From Bacillus sp. FJAT-49736 (GTDB lineage Bacteria > Bacillota > Bacilli > Bacillales > Bacillaceae_C), in NCBI RefSeq assembly GCF_018343615.1, contig NZ_JAGYPI010000005.1:62001-126000 (forward strand): 64,000 nucleotides of DNA. Reading direction: 5' to 3'. Below the pieces are notes generated by a model. That model was given only the letters and a program-made list of their open reading frames with translations, did no database searches and was not told the DNA's origin. The position numbers and the translations under genes are program-made. Position 1 is the stretch's first letter; every line of letters starts with the position of its first letter. Below, one piece after another: positions 1-8,462 of this stretch.

Positions 1-945
1 GACATATTGGATCATATTTTTTATCATTTGACCGAGCAATATGCTGTCATATGAGACAGTTTCCACTGCTTGAAGCTTGGACCCTTTTAAAATAGCTGTT
101 AAAAAGCTTCTATCCGCATCTGTAAATCGAACAGATAGGGTGTTTTCTAATCTGTTGCAGATTTTTTCCATAAGCAAGTATTCTTCTGATGCCTTTTCAT
201 ACTCTCCACCGGTCTCTAGATAAAAACCTGCTTGTAACCTTTGAATAGTGATATATATTTGAACAATTAGACCAATATAGTCACTGTCCGCAAGCTGTGA
301 ATGTCGATAAATAAATGGATCATTTACCGTCCGATCGATTTCCAGTAAATAATCAGGATTAAAATAATGCAATATTTTATCTTGTGAGGCTTTTTCCTTT
401 TCCAGCAAAAATAAGCTTTCGATTAGTTCTTCACTAAAATAAAGCAAAAAGTAACTTGCCAATGCTTTACGCTTATTTTCTTCATTTCCATGAAATTCTA
501 CTCCTACCCCTCTTTTTCGAGTGAGCTGTAGATCGAAATTCCCAAGCCATTCTGTCAGTTCATCAAGATATGTAGTAAGTGTGCTAATGCTAACCCCTAA
601 ATGCATTGCTAGAGCTTGAATTTTAAACGACTCTACATCTTTCAATAATGTTAGAAGCAGCAGCAGCTTTCGCTCTTGAGGTGTTTGATCTACTGGCTGA
701 CTGCTTGTCAATTGTTGAACCAAGCGAAAAATTTGCTCATTCTTTCCTTCAATTATTAAACCATCATTCGTATTTCGTTCTAAACGAAGGTGATATTGCT
801 CTAAGATTTTTTCAACTGCTTTTAAATCACGTTGAATCGTTCGTACGCTTACATTTAAAAATGTACCAATAGAAAAAGCGGTATGCTTCCCGGATGTTTT
901 AATAATTAACTCGATGATGGCTTTTTCCCTTGAGGTAATAAACAT
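1..945 (-). CDS. mtlR: Mannitol operon transcriptional activator MtlR (N-terminal 315 residues, cut by window edge)
   Basis: The reading frame is open from an ATG at 945 to the left edge, so only the first 315 residues are visible. They begin MFITSREKAIIELI, with a DeoR/BglG-type winged helix (STSGKH.. to VSVRTIQRDLKAVE, about residues 15-45), a second HTH-like segment around residues 100-130 (ALAMHLGVSISTLTTYLDEL), and then the start of a PTS regulation domain. MtlR proteins of this type activate the mannitol operon and are controlled by phosphorylation of PRD and EIIB/EIIA-like domains by the PTS. The gene lies 133 bp downstream of mtlA on the same strand, the order seen in Geobacillus/Bacillus mannitol operons. 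mtlD would be expected beyond the edge. Family is clear; the name rests on the mtlA neighbour. Confidence 0.85.
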   Translation of the reverse strand, partial: MFITSREKAIIELIIKTSGKHTAFSIGTFLNVSVRTIQRDLKAVEKILEQYHLRLERNTNDGLIIEGKNEQIFRLVQQLTSSQPVDQTPQERKLLLLLTLLKDVESFKIQALAMHLGVSISTLTTYLDELTEWLGNFDLQLTRKRGVGVEFHGNEENKRKALASYFLLYFSEELIESLFLLEKEKASQDKILHYFNPDYLLEIDRTVNDPFIYRHSQLADSDYIGLIVQIYITIQRLQAGFYLETGGEYEKASEEYLLMEKICNRLENTLSVRFTDADRSFLTAILKGSKLQAVETVSYDSILLGQMIKNMIQYV

Positions 946-987
946 GCTATCATCTCATTTCAGGAAATTTATAAAAGGACTCTCCTT

Positions 988-1007
988 CTTTGTCCGATTG
1001 GACAAAG
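988..1007. promoter_or_regulatory. Inverted repeat between mtlA and mtlR, possible operator
   Basis: The sequence CTTTGTCCGATTGGACAAAG is an 8-bp perfect inverted repeat around a 4-nt centre, just ahead of mtlR. The half-site TTTGTC/GACAAA recurs upstream of mtlA at 3078-3100. A regulatory role for MtlR is inferred only from this sharing. Confidence 0.35.
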
Positions 1008-1035
1008 TATAGTGGAAGTAGGCCCAGTAAATAGC

Positions 1036-1068
1036 GAATAGAAAAGCGAAAGGATCGCTTTTCTATTC
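1036..1068 (-). terminator. Strong hairpin after mtlA (attenuator or processing stem)
   Basis: A perfect 14-bp inverted repeat (1036-1049 with 1055-1068, 5-nt loop) begins 10 bp past the mtlA stop. No T-run follows on the minus strand. It is more likely an intercistronic stem that protects or partly terminates the mtlA message than a full terminator. Confidence 0.45.
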
Positions 1069-1078
1069 AGAATACAGC

Positions 1079-2995
1079 TTATTTTTTATCGTTAATAATA
1101 TCCATAACCTCTTGTGCTGTTTTAGCAGCAACCAATTTCTCAATGTTCTCCATATCAGAGCATGTTACAGCGATACCGGACAGGATTTCAAGATGTGTGC
1201 CGTCTTTGCCGGCGATTCCGAAGATTAAGCGGACCTTCTGGCCGTCAAAATCTACTCCATTTGGTACCTGAATCACTGTAAAGCCGGACTGAAGTACATC
1301 CTTCTTCGCTTCCTCCGTTCCGTGAGGGATCGCCACATCGTTACCCATATAGGTTGAGGTCATTTCATCACGGGCAATCATTGCGTCGATATAGCTTTCT
1401 TTTACATATCCAGACTCGACTAATGCTCTTCCCGCAAAGCGAATTGCTTCTTCTTTATTAACGAATTGTTTATTGAGGAAAATATTCTTTTCCAATAATA
1501 ATCCATCATTTGCCTGTTGTGTATCTTCAGGTCTTGGAGCATTGGATTCTGCATCCTCCACAACTTCCTGAAGCTCATTTGTATCACCATTTTTCAGCTG
1601 ATCCATTAATTTATCATATTCTGGACTAGATAAGAAATTATCTACTGAAATATGATAAGCATTCGGAACCTTATTCCTTGCTCTTGGTGTCAGCTCTTCC
1701 TGTGTTACGACAATTTGTGCATCGGGAGGTAGATTGCTGATTGCTGTGTTCGTTACAGAAATATCTAATCCCGCTTCTTTTACCTTTTTGCGAAGAAGGG
1801 ATGCTCCCATAGCACTAGAGCCCATTCCTGCATCGCAGGCAAATACAATTTTGCTTACTTGTTCAGGCATTTTCCCTTGATCTGCCTTAAATACATCTGC
1901 AACTGAGCTTTTCTTCCCTTTCATTTCTTGCATTTTTCTTGCAGCCTCTTCAATATTTTCATCCTGTTGCTTACCTGTTTTTAATATGAAGGAAGAAACA
2001 ACAAAGGATACAATTGCTGCAACCAGTACCCCAGCAATATTTGCTATATAAGAACTAGCATGGTGTGGGGTAACCGCTATAACAGCGATAATACTGCCCG
2101 GTGATGCTGGAGCAAGTAACCCTCCGCCTAGAAGCACCAATGTAAATACACCACTCATACCACCAAGGATTACAGCGATAAACAACATTGGACGCATTAA
2201 CACATATGGAAAATATATTTCGTGAATACCACCAAAGAATTGGATTAGGGCAGCACCTGGTGCTGAGCGTCTTGCTGTACCTTTTCCAAAAATACAATAA
2301 GCAAGTAATAATCCTATACCTGGGCCAGGATTTGCTTCGAGTAAGAATAGAATCGATTTACCTGCAGTTTTTGCTTGCTCAATACCTATTGGTGACAATA
2401 CACCATGGTTAATTGCATTATTAAGGAACAAGATTTTTGCAGGTTCGATAATGATGCTTGTCAGTGGCAATAAATTTGTCGCTACTAGCCAATCTACACC
2501 ATGCACAAGCCAGCCAGTTAATACTTTGACAGCTGGACCAATTGCCAAGAACGCAAGGATGGCCAGTGCCCCTCCTAAAATACCACCGGAGAAATTATTA
2601 ACAAGCATTTCAAAACCGGCTTTGATTTTTCCTTCTACCCACTTATCAAATTGTTTAATTACATAACCACCAAGTGGTCCCATGATCATCGCGCCAAGGA
2701 ACATTGGAACAGTTGGCTCTCCAACGATTACCCCCATCGTTGCAATTGCACCAACAACAGCACCACGCTGATCATGTACGAGCTTACCACCTGTATAACC
2801 AATTAAAATCGGCAGCAAATAGGTAAGTATTGGGCCAACCATCGCGGCAAGTTTTGCATTGGGAGTAAAGCCAGTAGGTATAAAAAATGCAGTAATCAAA
2901 CCCCATGCAATAAAGGCCGAGATATTCGGCATGACCATCGAGCTCAAAAAGTTACCGAATTTCTGAACCGCTACTTTTATATTTGATTGAGCCAT
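1079..2995 (-). CDS. mtlA: PTS mannitol transporter, fused EIICBA
   Basis: This 638-residue protein imports mannitol and phosphorylates it to mannitol-1-phosphate. Residues 1-340 form the membrane IIC domain, with the GGIHEIYFPYV motif at about 255-265. Residues 380-475 are IIB, with the phospho-Cys in FACDAGMGSSAMG (C387). Residues 495-638 are IIA, with the phospho-His in AIPHGTEEAKK (H558). Bacillus subtilis has separate MtlA (CB) and MtlF (A); here all three are fused, as in E. coli, with acidic/Gln-rich linkers at 340-375 and 470-495. The start is supported by AAAGGATGAG 5 nt upstream. A cre-like site lies in the leader and mtlR follows downstream. Confidence 0.95.
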   Translation of the reverse strand: MAQSNIKVAVQKFGNFLSSMVMPNISAFIAWGLITAFFIPTGFTPNAKLAAMVGPILTYLLPILIGYTGGKLVHDQRGAVVGAIATMGVIVGEPTVPMFLGAMIMGPLGGYVIKQFDKWVEGKIKAGFEMLVNNFSGGILGGALAILAFLAIGPAVKVLTGWLVHGVDWLVATNLLPLTSIIIEPAKILFLNNAINHGVLSPIGIEQAKTAGKSILFLLEANPGPGIGLLLAYCIFGKGTARRSAPGAALIQFFGGIHEIYFPYVLMRPMLFIAVILGGMSGVFTLVLLGGGLLAPASPGSIIAVIAVTPHHASSYIANIAGVLVAAIVSFVVSSFILKTGKQQDENIEEAARKMQEMKGKKSSVADVFKADQGKMPEQVSKIVFACDAGMGSSAMGASLLRKKVKEAGLDISVTNTAISNLPPDAQIVVTQEELTPRARNKVPNAYHISVDNFLSSPEYDKLMDQLKNGDTNELQEVVEDAESNAPRPEDTQQANDGLLLEKNIFLNKQFVNKEEAIRFAGRALVESGYVKESYIDAMIARDEMTSTYMGNDVAIPHGTEEAKKDVLQSGFTVIQVPNGVDFDGQKVRLIFGIAGKDGTHLEILSGIAVTCSDMENIEKLVAAKTAQEVMDIINDKK

Positions 2996-3045
2996 TCGCT
3001 CTCATCCTTTCGTTAAGATTCTACAATACTAATGGTAAGCGACAA

Positions 3046-3059
3046 TGAAACCGCATTCA
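3046..3059 (-). promoter_or_regulatory. Probable cre (CcpA) site upstream of mtlA
   Basis: TGAAACCGCATTCA matches the catabolite-responsive consensus TGWAANCGNTNWCA at 13 of 14 positions and lies 51 bp before the mtlA start. Carbon catabolite repression of mannitol uptake by CcpA is known in Bacillus, so the placement makes sense. Confidence 0.5.
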
Positions 3060-3077
3060 ACAAAGAAGAAAACTAAC

Positions 3078-3100
3078 TTTGTCGCATGACCCTTGACAAA
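3078..3100. promoter_or_regulatory. TTTGTC/GACAAA inverted repeat upstream of mtlA
   Basis: TTTGTC (3078-3083) and GACAAA (3095-3100) face each other across 11 nt, about 85 bp before mtlA. The same half-site forms the palindrome at 988-1007 in front of mtlR. Candidate MtlR operator; not confirmed. Confidence 0.3.
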
Positions 3101-3146
3101 CCTATTGTTTCTCAAATCCTCACCCATCATTCACAAAGTGAACATG

Positions 3147-3160
3147 CTGCCTGGCACCAT
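3147..3160. repeat. Copy of dispersed TGCCTGGCACCA motif
   Basis: TGCCTGGCACCAT is a partial copy of the palindrome TGGTGCCTGGCACCA found complete at 36525-36539, as a variant at 37250-37264 and as a half copy at 5895-5904. All copies are intergenic. Confidence 0.45.
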
Positions 3161-3245
3161 ACAGTGTTGTTCCATCATTGACATTGTTGGGAATCTTTTG
3201 TGCAATAATTCACATATTACTTTTCAACATTGTTCTATTTCATCA

Positions 3246-3986
3246 TTATTCTTCATAAATCATTTTCACGGTCATGCCTCCATCAATGACTATGTTTTGT
3301 CCTGTAATAAAATCATTGTCGGGGTCTGTTAAGTACAGACAAGCCCGGGCAATATCTTCCGGTTTTCCGACACGCTGAGCTGGGTGCTGAGCGTGGTCTG
3401 CTTCGCTGAGCAAAGCATAGTTCTTTGTTTCTATCCATCCTGGACTAATGGCATTAACCCGAATTCTTTTTTCCCCAAGTGAAACGGCCAAGGCATGTGT
3501 TAATGCCACTATGCCTCCTTTACTAGCTGCATATCCTTCAGAATGGGGCTCTGACATCAACGCTCTAGTTGACGCCATATTGACAATCGCTCCACCATTT
3601 TGCATCCATTTTGCAGCTTCTCTCGTACATAGGAACACACTTCGAAGGTTAGTATGAATAATGTCATCCCATTCTTCCACCGTTAATTCAAGAGGATCCT
3701 TCCATCTTGATATACCAGCATTATTGATGACGATGTCAATAATTCCGAATTTCTCCTTAACGAGCGAAAATAGATTTTCAATCTCTTCAGGATTTCTTAC
3801 ATCCGTTTCGATAAAAAGAGCGTCCCCGCCATTTTGAATAATTTGATTGGCGGTTTGTTGACCTGCTGCTTGATCAATCTCCGCAATCACTACCTTCGAA
3901 CCTTTTTTTGCAAATGTCACGGCGATTGCTTTTCCAATTCCATTACCTGCACCTGTTACTACAACAACTTTGCCAGAAAAACTCAT
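3246..3986 (-). CDS. SDR family NAD(P)-dependent oxidoreductase
   Basis: A 246-residue classical short-chain dehydrogenase. Counted from the ATG at 3986, it has the cofactor-binding TGAGNGIG at 11-18, NNAG at 88-91, catalytic S139, Y152 and K156 (YAASK), structural N113, and the C-terminal ITGQNIVIDGG signature. D/E residues after beta-2 (AEID) suggest NAD rather than NADP. I chose the ATG at 3986, which has GAGGG 7 nt upstream, over the in-frame TTG at 4004, whose codons overlap that ribosome binding site. The substrate cannot be read from the sequence. The gene sits upstream of mtlA on the same strand with 250 bp between, so it is probably a separate unit. Confidence 0.85.
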   Translation of the reverse strand: MSFSGKVVVVTGAGNGIGKAIAVTFAKKGSKVVIAEIDQAAGQQTANQIIQNGGDALFIETDVRNPEEIENLFSLVKEKFGIIDIVINNAGISRWKDPLELTVEEWDDIIHTNLRSVFLCTREAAKWMQNGGAIVNMASTRALMSEPHSEGYAASKGGIVALTHALAVSLGEKRIRVNAISPGWIETKNYALLSEADHAQHPAQRVGKPEDIARACLYLTDPDNDFITGQNIVIDGGMTVKMIYEE

Positions 3987-4200
3987 AGAATCCCTCTTTT
4001 CCAAAGGCTATTTTGTTAAACTCTGTTACATTCTTGAACCTAATAAACGACCTTATTTTTGTTATAAGAAAAATAAGAGTTATGGGATTAGCTAAAGCAA
4101 CAATCTATACAAAACCCTAAAATAATAGATGATTACCTTTATTTTAACCTAATTTATTTTCTAGTGAAAAATACCTTGTTTTTCATTTATTTTTATAAAG

Positions 4201-4247
4201 AAAAGTGTCATGCACACATCTATTAATTGATGTTACATGACACTTTT
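4201..4247 (-). terminator. Rho-independent terminator of mntH
   Basis: AAAAGTGTCATG and CATGACACTTTT pair across a loop that contains a second small stem (ACATC/GATGT). It starts 6 bp after the mntH stop and ends in a T-rich tract on the minus strand. Confidence 0.75.
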
Positions 4248-4252
4248 ATTTG

Positions 4253-5611
4253 TTACCCTAAATCATGACCAGTTATGAAGATATAGCCTACCAAGAAAAC
4301 ATTCAAAACAATAATGATACCCGTACAGAGCCATGCTAATACTTGTAACCACTTTTTATTTGCAAATTCGCCCATTTTCTTTTTGTCACTTGTAAATACG
4401 ACTAATGGTACAACCGCAAATGGGAGCTGCAAGCTTAGAATAACCTGACTCCATAAAAGAAGTTCCCCAGTTCCTTTAGAACCTGCTATCCATGTAACAA
4501 TAAAGGCAGGTACAACAGCTATTAAGCGAGTAACTAGACGGCGCAGCCATGGCTTGATTCTTAGATTCATAAACCCTTCCATCACGATTTGTCCTGACAA
4601 TGTTCCAGTAATGGTTGAATTTTGACCGGAAGCAAGTAATGCAACAGCAAATAATGTACTCGCAATCCCAACACCTAATGTTGGGCTCAGCATTTCATAA
4701 GCAGCTTCAATTTCAGATACATCCAATCCAGTTCCGTGAAACGCAGCTGCCCCTAAAATTAAAATAGCAGAGTTAATCAAAAACGCTACAGTCAATGATA
4801 GAGCAGAATCCCATAATGAAAATTTTAGAGCCTCCCGTTTTCCTTCTCTATTGCGTTTATACTGCCTCGTTTGCACAATGGAAGAATGCAAATAGAGATT
4901 ATGTGGCATAACCGTCGCCCCTAAAATTCCTAATGATATAAATAGCATTTCAGGATTCATTACAATCTCAGGCTTTGGCACATATCCTCCTAATAAAGCG
5001 GATATTTCCGGTTTTGAAATAATCACTTCATAGGCAAAAACAGCAAAGATTATTGTCATTAAGACTATTACAATGGATTCAATAATTCGAAATCCTTTTT
5101 GTTGCAGCAACAATAATAGCACTACATCAAGAGTTGTAATTAATATTCCGATTAATAATGGAATGCCAAATAATAAATTTAAGGCAATCGCCGATCCAAT
5201 TACTTCTGCTAAATCCGTTGCAATAATGGCAAGCTCAGATAAAATCCAAAGACAAAATGCTGTTTTTTTCCCTGTTGCATCCCTTGTTGCCTGTGCTAGA
5301 TCTCTTCCTGTTACCACTCCTAACTTTGCTGATAAAGCTTGAAGCAATATTGCTATCAAATTAGATATTAATATGACAGACAATAGCATGTATCCAAAAC
5401 GTGCGCCTCCAGCAATGGAAGTAGCCCAATTCCCCGGATCCACATAACCAACCGCTACCAATGATCCTGGTCCTGCAAATGCAAGGAATTTCCGTAAGGT
5501 CCCAGCTTTGTTAGGAATCTTAACGGAATTGTTCACTTCTTCCAAACTTACATTTGAGCTTCTTTTTAACCAGCCACTTTCTTCATTTGTGCGTTCAAGT
5601 TGAACACTCAT
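4253..5611 (-). CDS. mntH: Nramp family Mn2+/H+ symporter MntH
   Basis: A 452-residue inner-membrane metal importer with about 11 helices. The TM1 metal-binding motif is DPGNWATS (about residues 58-65), and the TM6 motif MPHNLYLHSS (about 235-244) supplies the second metal ligand pair. The conserved GQNSTITGTLSGQ loop follows TM8. Nramp proteins take up Mn2+ (and Fe2+) driven by protons. The start has AGGAGG 8 nt upstream. The promoter region carries two sites resembling the MntR operator, which fits repression when manganese is plentiful. Confidence 0.93.
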   Translation of the reverse strand: MSVQLERTNEESGWLKRSSNVSLEEVNNSVKIPNKAGTLRKFLAFAGPGSLVAVGYVDPGNWATSIAGGARFGYMLLSVILISNLIAILLQALSAKLGVVTGRDLAQATRDATGKKTAFCLWILSELAIIATDLAEVIGSAIALNLLFGIPLLIGILITTLDVVLLLLLQQKGFRIIESIVIVLMTIIFAVFAYEVIISKPEISALLGGYVPKPEIVMNPEMLFISLGILGATVMPHNLYLHSSIVQTRQYKRNREGKREALKFSLWDSALSLTVAFLINSAILILGAAAFHGTGLDVSEIEAAYEMLSPTLGVGIASTLFAVALLASGQNSTITGTLSGQIVMEGFMNLRIKPWLRRLVTRLIAVVPAFIVTWIAGSKGTGELLLWSQVILSLQLPFAVVPLVVFTSDKKKMGEFANKKWLQVLAWLCTGIIIVLNVFLVGYIFITGHDLG

Positions 5612-5647
5612 AAGTCATCCTCCTTTTTATTGTACAAGGGAAATTAA

Positions 5648-5753
5648 TTTTCCTCAGGGCAAAAAATAATACAAAAAAATTTAGGCGTTCCTTTATATAT
5701 AAAGATGATAACACGTAATTTTTTCTGTGTAAATAATTTTTCCCTAAGGAAAC
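5648..5753 (-). promoter_or_regulatory. mntH promoter flanked by two MntR-like boxes
   Basis: On the minus strand, -35 TTTACA (5733-5728) and -10 TATCAT (5710-5705) are spaced by 17 nt. A box at 5738-5753 (TTTTCCCTAAGGAAAC) lies just upstream of the -35. A second at 5648-5664 (minus strand TTTTGCCCTGAGGAAAA) lies in the transcribed leader. Both resemble the Bacillus MntR site built around GCCTTAAGGAAA. The promoter is read directly; the regulator is inferred from resemblance and from the gene served. Confidence 0.6.
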
Positions 5754-5785
5754 ATTTTGATAGTGAGACAAAATATAATCCAAAA

Positions 5786-5843
5786 AAATCCTTTATTAAA
5801 AAGGCAAAAGATAATCATTAACCTCCTTCTTAATAAAGGATTT
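5786..5843 (-). terminator. Probable terminator after the C45-family gene
   Basis: A perfect 14-bp inverted repeat (AAATCCTTTATTAA at 5786-5799 with its complement at 5830-5843) encloses 30 nt and is followed by eight Ts on the minus strand. The long loop contains an AAGGAGGT-like run, which is unusual for a terminator. Confidence 0.6.
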
Positions 5844-5894
5844 ACAACTTTTTCTCCATCATATTCAGCTCAGGTTTAAAAGTGATAAATTCTT

Positions 5895-5904
5895 CCTGGC
5901 ACCA
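5895..5904. repeat. Half copy of dispersed CCTGGCACCA motif
   Basis: CCTGGCACCA lies between the stop of the C45-family gene and its terminator. It is the right half of the palindrome complete at 36525-36539. Confidence 0.35.
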
Positions 5905-5909
5905 ACATT

Positions 5910-6974
5910 TTATTTACGGAACCAATCTGCTCCAGGATCCATGTGAAGAAATGGAAGCTCTGTATCAATTTCTCCTGTTATTTTTTCAGCTTCTATATTT
6001 TCCCCCATTAGCCAAAGGCTGAAGTCAAACTGGATTGGATCACTGTCACTTCCTAAAGTAAACCAAGCCTTCATATCCCTCGGCAGATAAGCAGATGTGT
6101 GGATAGTTCCGGCCCAGCTGCTGTATAAATTGGAGAATACACCTTTTTCAGAACTATTTAATAAGCGAAAGGCTTCAAATGCATCTTTTATACCGCTTCC
6201 GTGTTCCACTAAAATGTCCAAACGCCGTTTTGAGTCCTCCAAATGATTGCGATTTTCATGTTTCATAATCTCAAAATGGTTTGTACACGCAGTGGCCTTA
6301 CGAACTTTAACCCTTCGCGGAGATGCCTCAACGATAAACGTTTCCCCGCTCCGATCATAGACAACATAGCTAAAGGAATGACGATGAGGTATTTCTTTTA
6401 ACATAACAACTGCTTCTTCTACACTCGCGCAAGATTCTAAAATAATTCTTCCAATCATACAGCAAATAAATCCATTACCTGGATTTTTCCGATGCATAAA
6501 GTTATATCCTATCGCCAATCCATGTTCATTCATACCATCCATTCTACCCGTCACCCGTTGGCTTGGACCAACCATCGCGTATCCTTGGTCTGTTGGTTGA
6601 AAAAACACATAGCGTCCTTCATAGGTTTTTGGATGGTAGTCATAGTTTCGAATTAAATAGTAATCTCCCGTTAATATCGAACAGCCCGACCGGACATAAT
6701 CCAAACGGTAGCCTCCAAATTCCCGCAGTACCCTTTCCATTGGCCACTTAAGCGCTTCTTGCAACCCAAGCAGTTCATCCCAAATTCCTGGTGCAAATCT
6801 CAATATGGCGTGTTTAACTTCTCCGACATCTATAGTGAATCTCGGCTTCCTAACCTTCCATTGATTTTCGCGGTTTTTAATCGCAAAAGAATCTATTAAC
6901 TTTTCTCCCTGCATATAACCAAAATCATAATGGGAACCGCGAAATTGAATTATTTCACTGTATACTTGCTTCAT
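5910..6974 (-). CDS. C45 family autoproteolytic acyltransferase/hydrolase
   Basis: A 354-residue N-terminal-nucleophile protein of the AAT/peptidase C45 type. Members are made as inactive precursors and cleave themselves just before a Cys, which becomes the catalytic nucleophile. Here that Cys is C98 in DYVRSGCSILTGD, followed by the conserved RNYDYHP and MNEHGLAIGYN segments that build the active site, and SYVVYDRSGETFIVEASP further on. Acyl-CoA:6-aminopenicillanate acyltransferase is the named family member; bacterial relatives act on unknown amides. No signal peptide is seen, so it is likely cytoplasmic. RBS GAGGG lies 7 nt before the ATG. The substrate is not predictable. Confidence 0.8.
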   Translation of the reverse strand: MKQVYSEIIQFRGSHYDFGYMQGEKLIDSFAIKNRENQWKVRKPRFTIDVGEVKHAILRFAPGIWDELLGLQEALKWPMERVLREFGGYRLDYVRSGCSILTGDYYLIRNYDYHPKTYEGRYVFFQPTDQGYAMVGPSQRVTGRMDGMNEHGLAIGYNFMHRKNPGNGFICCMIGRIILESCASVEEAVVMLKEIPHRHSFSYVVYDRSGETFIVEASPRRVKVRKATACTNHFEIMKHENRNHLEDSKRRLDILVEHGSGIKDAFEAFRLLNSSEKGVFSNLYSSWAGTIHTSAYLPRDMKAWFTLGSDSDPIQFDFSLWLMGENIEAEKITGEIDTELPFLHMDPGADWFRK

Positions 6975-7182
6975 TATTTATCCCTCATTTGTACTGGATG
7001 TCATGTATTTTTAGAATAAAGGATTTTAATCTAGAAAAAAAGGATACTGTTTTTACACATACACTTTCAGTACCAATTTTTCAAATTCTCTAATTCCATT
7101 TCTAATCTATTTCTAATAATTCCTTAAGCGAAAATTAAGTATGAGAGGATAGAGTAACATGGTTAACGGAAAGGGGATATCT

Positions 7183-8415
7183 ATGAAAAAATTAAGGGAA
7201 TTTATATTCCATTCCTTTCAAGAGCAACCATTGGCAGTTGCTTTATCGTTATTAATTGTCTTTCCGCCGGTTGGCATTTTATATATGTTCATTCTCGGAG
7301 CAAGGGAAATTATAAGGGTATTAAAAGGGAAGAAAGATATTCCTTTCGATATCATCAGTGTTCTGTTTTTGATTCTTTTCATTTCTACAATTGGGGCAGC
7401 AATTCAGCAGCAGCAGTGGAGTTATCTTTCTGTATCTTTAAGCATAGTTGTTTTTTATGGAGTTTATTTATATAGTATGAATCAAAACAAAATGACGCAA
7501 ATGAAATACTTTAGTTGGGTTATTATTTTCGGAGGAGTTTATCAATATTTATTTGGAAGCATTAGCCTGCTTTTGTTTCATTCAGGATGGAGCAACAAAC
7601 TTTTTGGTTATTTAACAGGGAGCGAGTTATTGGGCTTTCTTAGCCATCAACGCCTATATGGTTCTGCCTATAATCCAAATTATTCCGCCTTTTTATTAGT
7701 TTTTGCAATGGGATTTTTATTGGCTGAATTCTTAAAGGCAGTGAAAATGAAAAACTACAGACGGATTTTGCTCTATTGTGCCTTATTAATCTTCATTGTG
7801 GCAGGTATTATTGCGACCGGTTCACGATCAGGATTTGGAGTTATGATTATCTTGTTCGGGATTTTTTTATTTAGAATTAGTTGGAAATGGATGCTTTTCC
7901 TCTCTGCTTTTGTTTTGGCAAATGGTTTTTGGCTATATCGTTTTGTTCCAAGAAACTATGATATTATGAAAAATTTTGAGACTCGCATTTTCATATGGAA
8001 AAACAGCATTAATTTAGTGAAGGAATATCCTAGATTCGGTTTAACACCGCTTGGGTTTCCTGCTGAATATCTTAACCAAACAGGACATCATGCAGCCCAT
8101 GCCCACAATATCTTTCTAGCATTCTTTACAGACTTCGGAGTGCTAGCAGGGGTAATATTTGCCGGCATTACAGCTGTATTCATGTTTCATTTTCTTAAGT
8201 TGTTAAAATATAATCGCAGTAAAAGTATTTTTGACTGGTTTCTCTTTTCCTTACCTATTCTAGGCTTGACCGGCATTTTGGATTTTCCATTATCATCACC
8301 ACAAATTGCCTTGCCGGCGATCATCATAGTTAGCAAATGGCAGCAGTATATCGTACGGACAAACCACTCCTTCAGAAATAGACACGCTGCATTAATACAG
8401 GAAAATAATAGCTAA
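7183..8415 (+). CDS. O-antigen ligase/Wzy-family polysaccharide membrane protein
   Basis: A membrane protein of 410 residues with about 10-12 helices. The Wzy_C/O-antigen ligase signature is visible: a large loop containing QRLYGSAYNPNYSA, the GSRSGFG helix start, an RxxIWxN segment (RIFIWKNSINL), and HAHNIFLAFFTDFG near residue 310. Such proteins polymerise or ligate lipid-linked glycans at the outer face of the membrane. No other polysaccharide genes are adjacent, so its role is open (teichuronic-like or exopolysaccharide). The ATG at 7183 has AAAGGGGA 6 nt upstream; an in-frame ATG at 7159 is less well placed. Confidence 0.8.
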   Translation: MKKLREFIFHSFQEQPLAVALSLLIVFPPVGILYMFILGAREIIRVLKGKKDIPFDIISVLFLILFISTIGAAIQQQQWSYLSVSLSIVVFYGVYLYSMNQNKMTQMKYFSWVIIFGGVYQYLFGSISLLLFHSGWSNKLFGYLTGSELLGFLSHQRLYGSAYNPNYSAFLLVFAMGFLLAEFLKAVKMKNYRRILLYCALLIFIVAGIIATGSRSGFGVMIILFGIFLFRISWKWMLFLSAFVLANGFWLYRFVPRNYDIMKNFETRIFIWKNSINLVKEYPRFGLTPLGFPAEYLNQTGHHAAHAHNIFLAFFTDFGVLAGVIFAGITAVFMFHFLKLLKYNRSKSIFDWFLFSLPILGLTGILDFPLSSPQIALPAIIIVSKWQQYIVRTNHSFRNRHAALIQENNS

Positions 8416-8461
8416 AAAAATGGTACCAGACACTGCAAATAGGATGTCTAGTACCATTTTT
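8416..8461. terminator. Bidirectional terminator between convergent genes
   Basis: A 17-bp inverted repeat with one mismatch (8416-8432 with 8445-8461) carries A-tracts on the left arm and T-tracts on the right, so it can stop transcription from both sides. It abuts both stop codons. Confidence 0.85.
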
Positions 8462-8462
8462 A

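Noticed and set aside
648-872. Plus-strand open frame inside mtlR
   Set aside because: It is antisense to a clear MtlR coding sequence and has no RBS.
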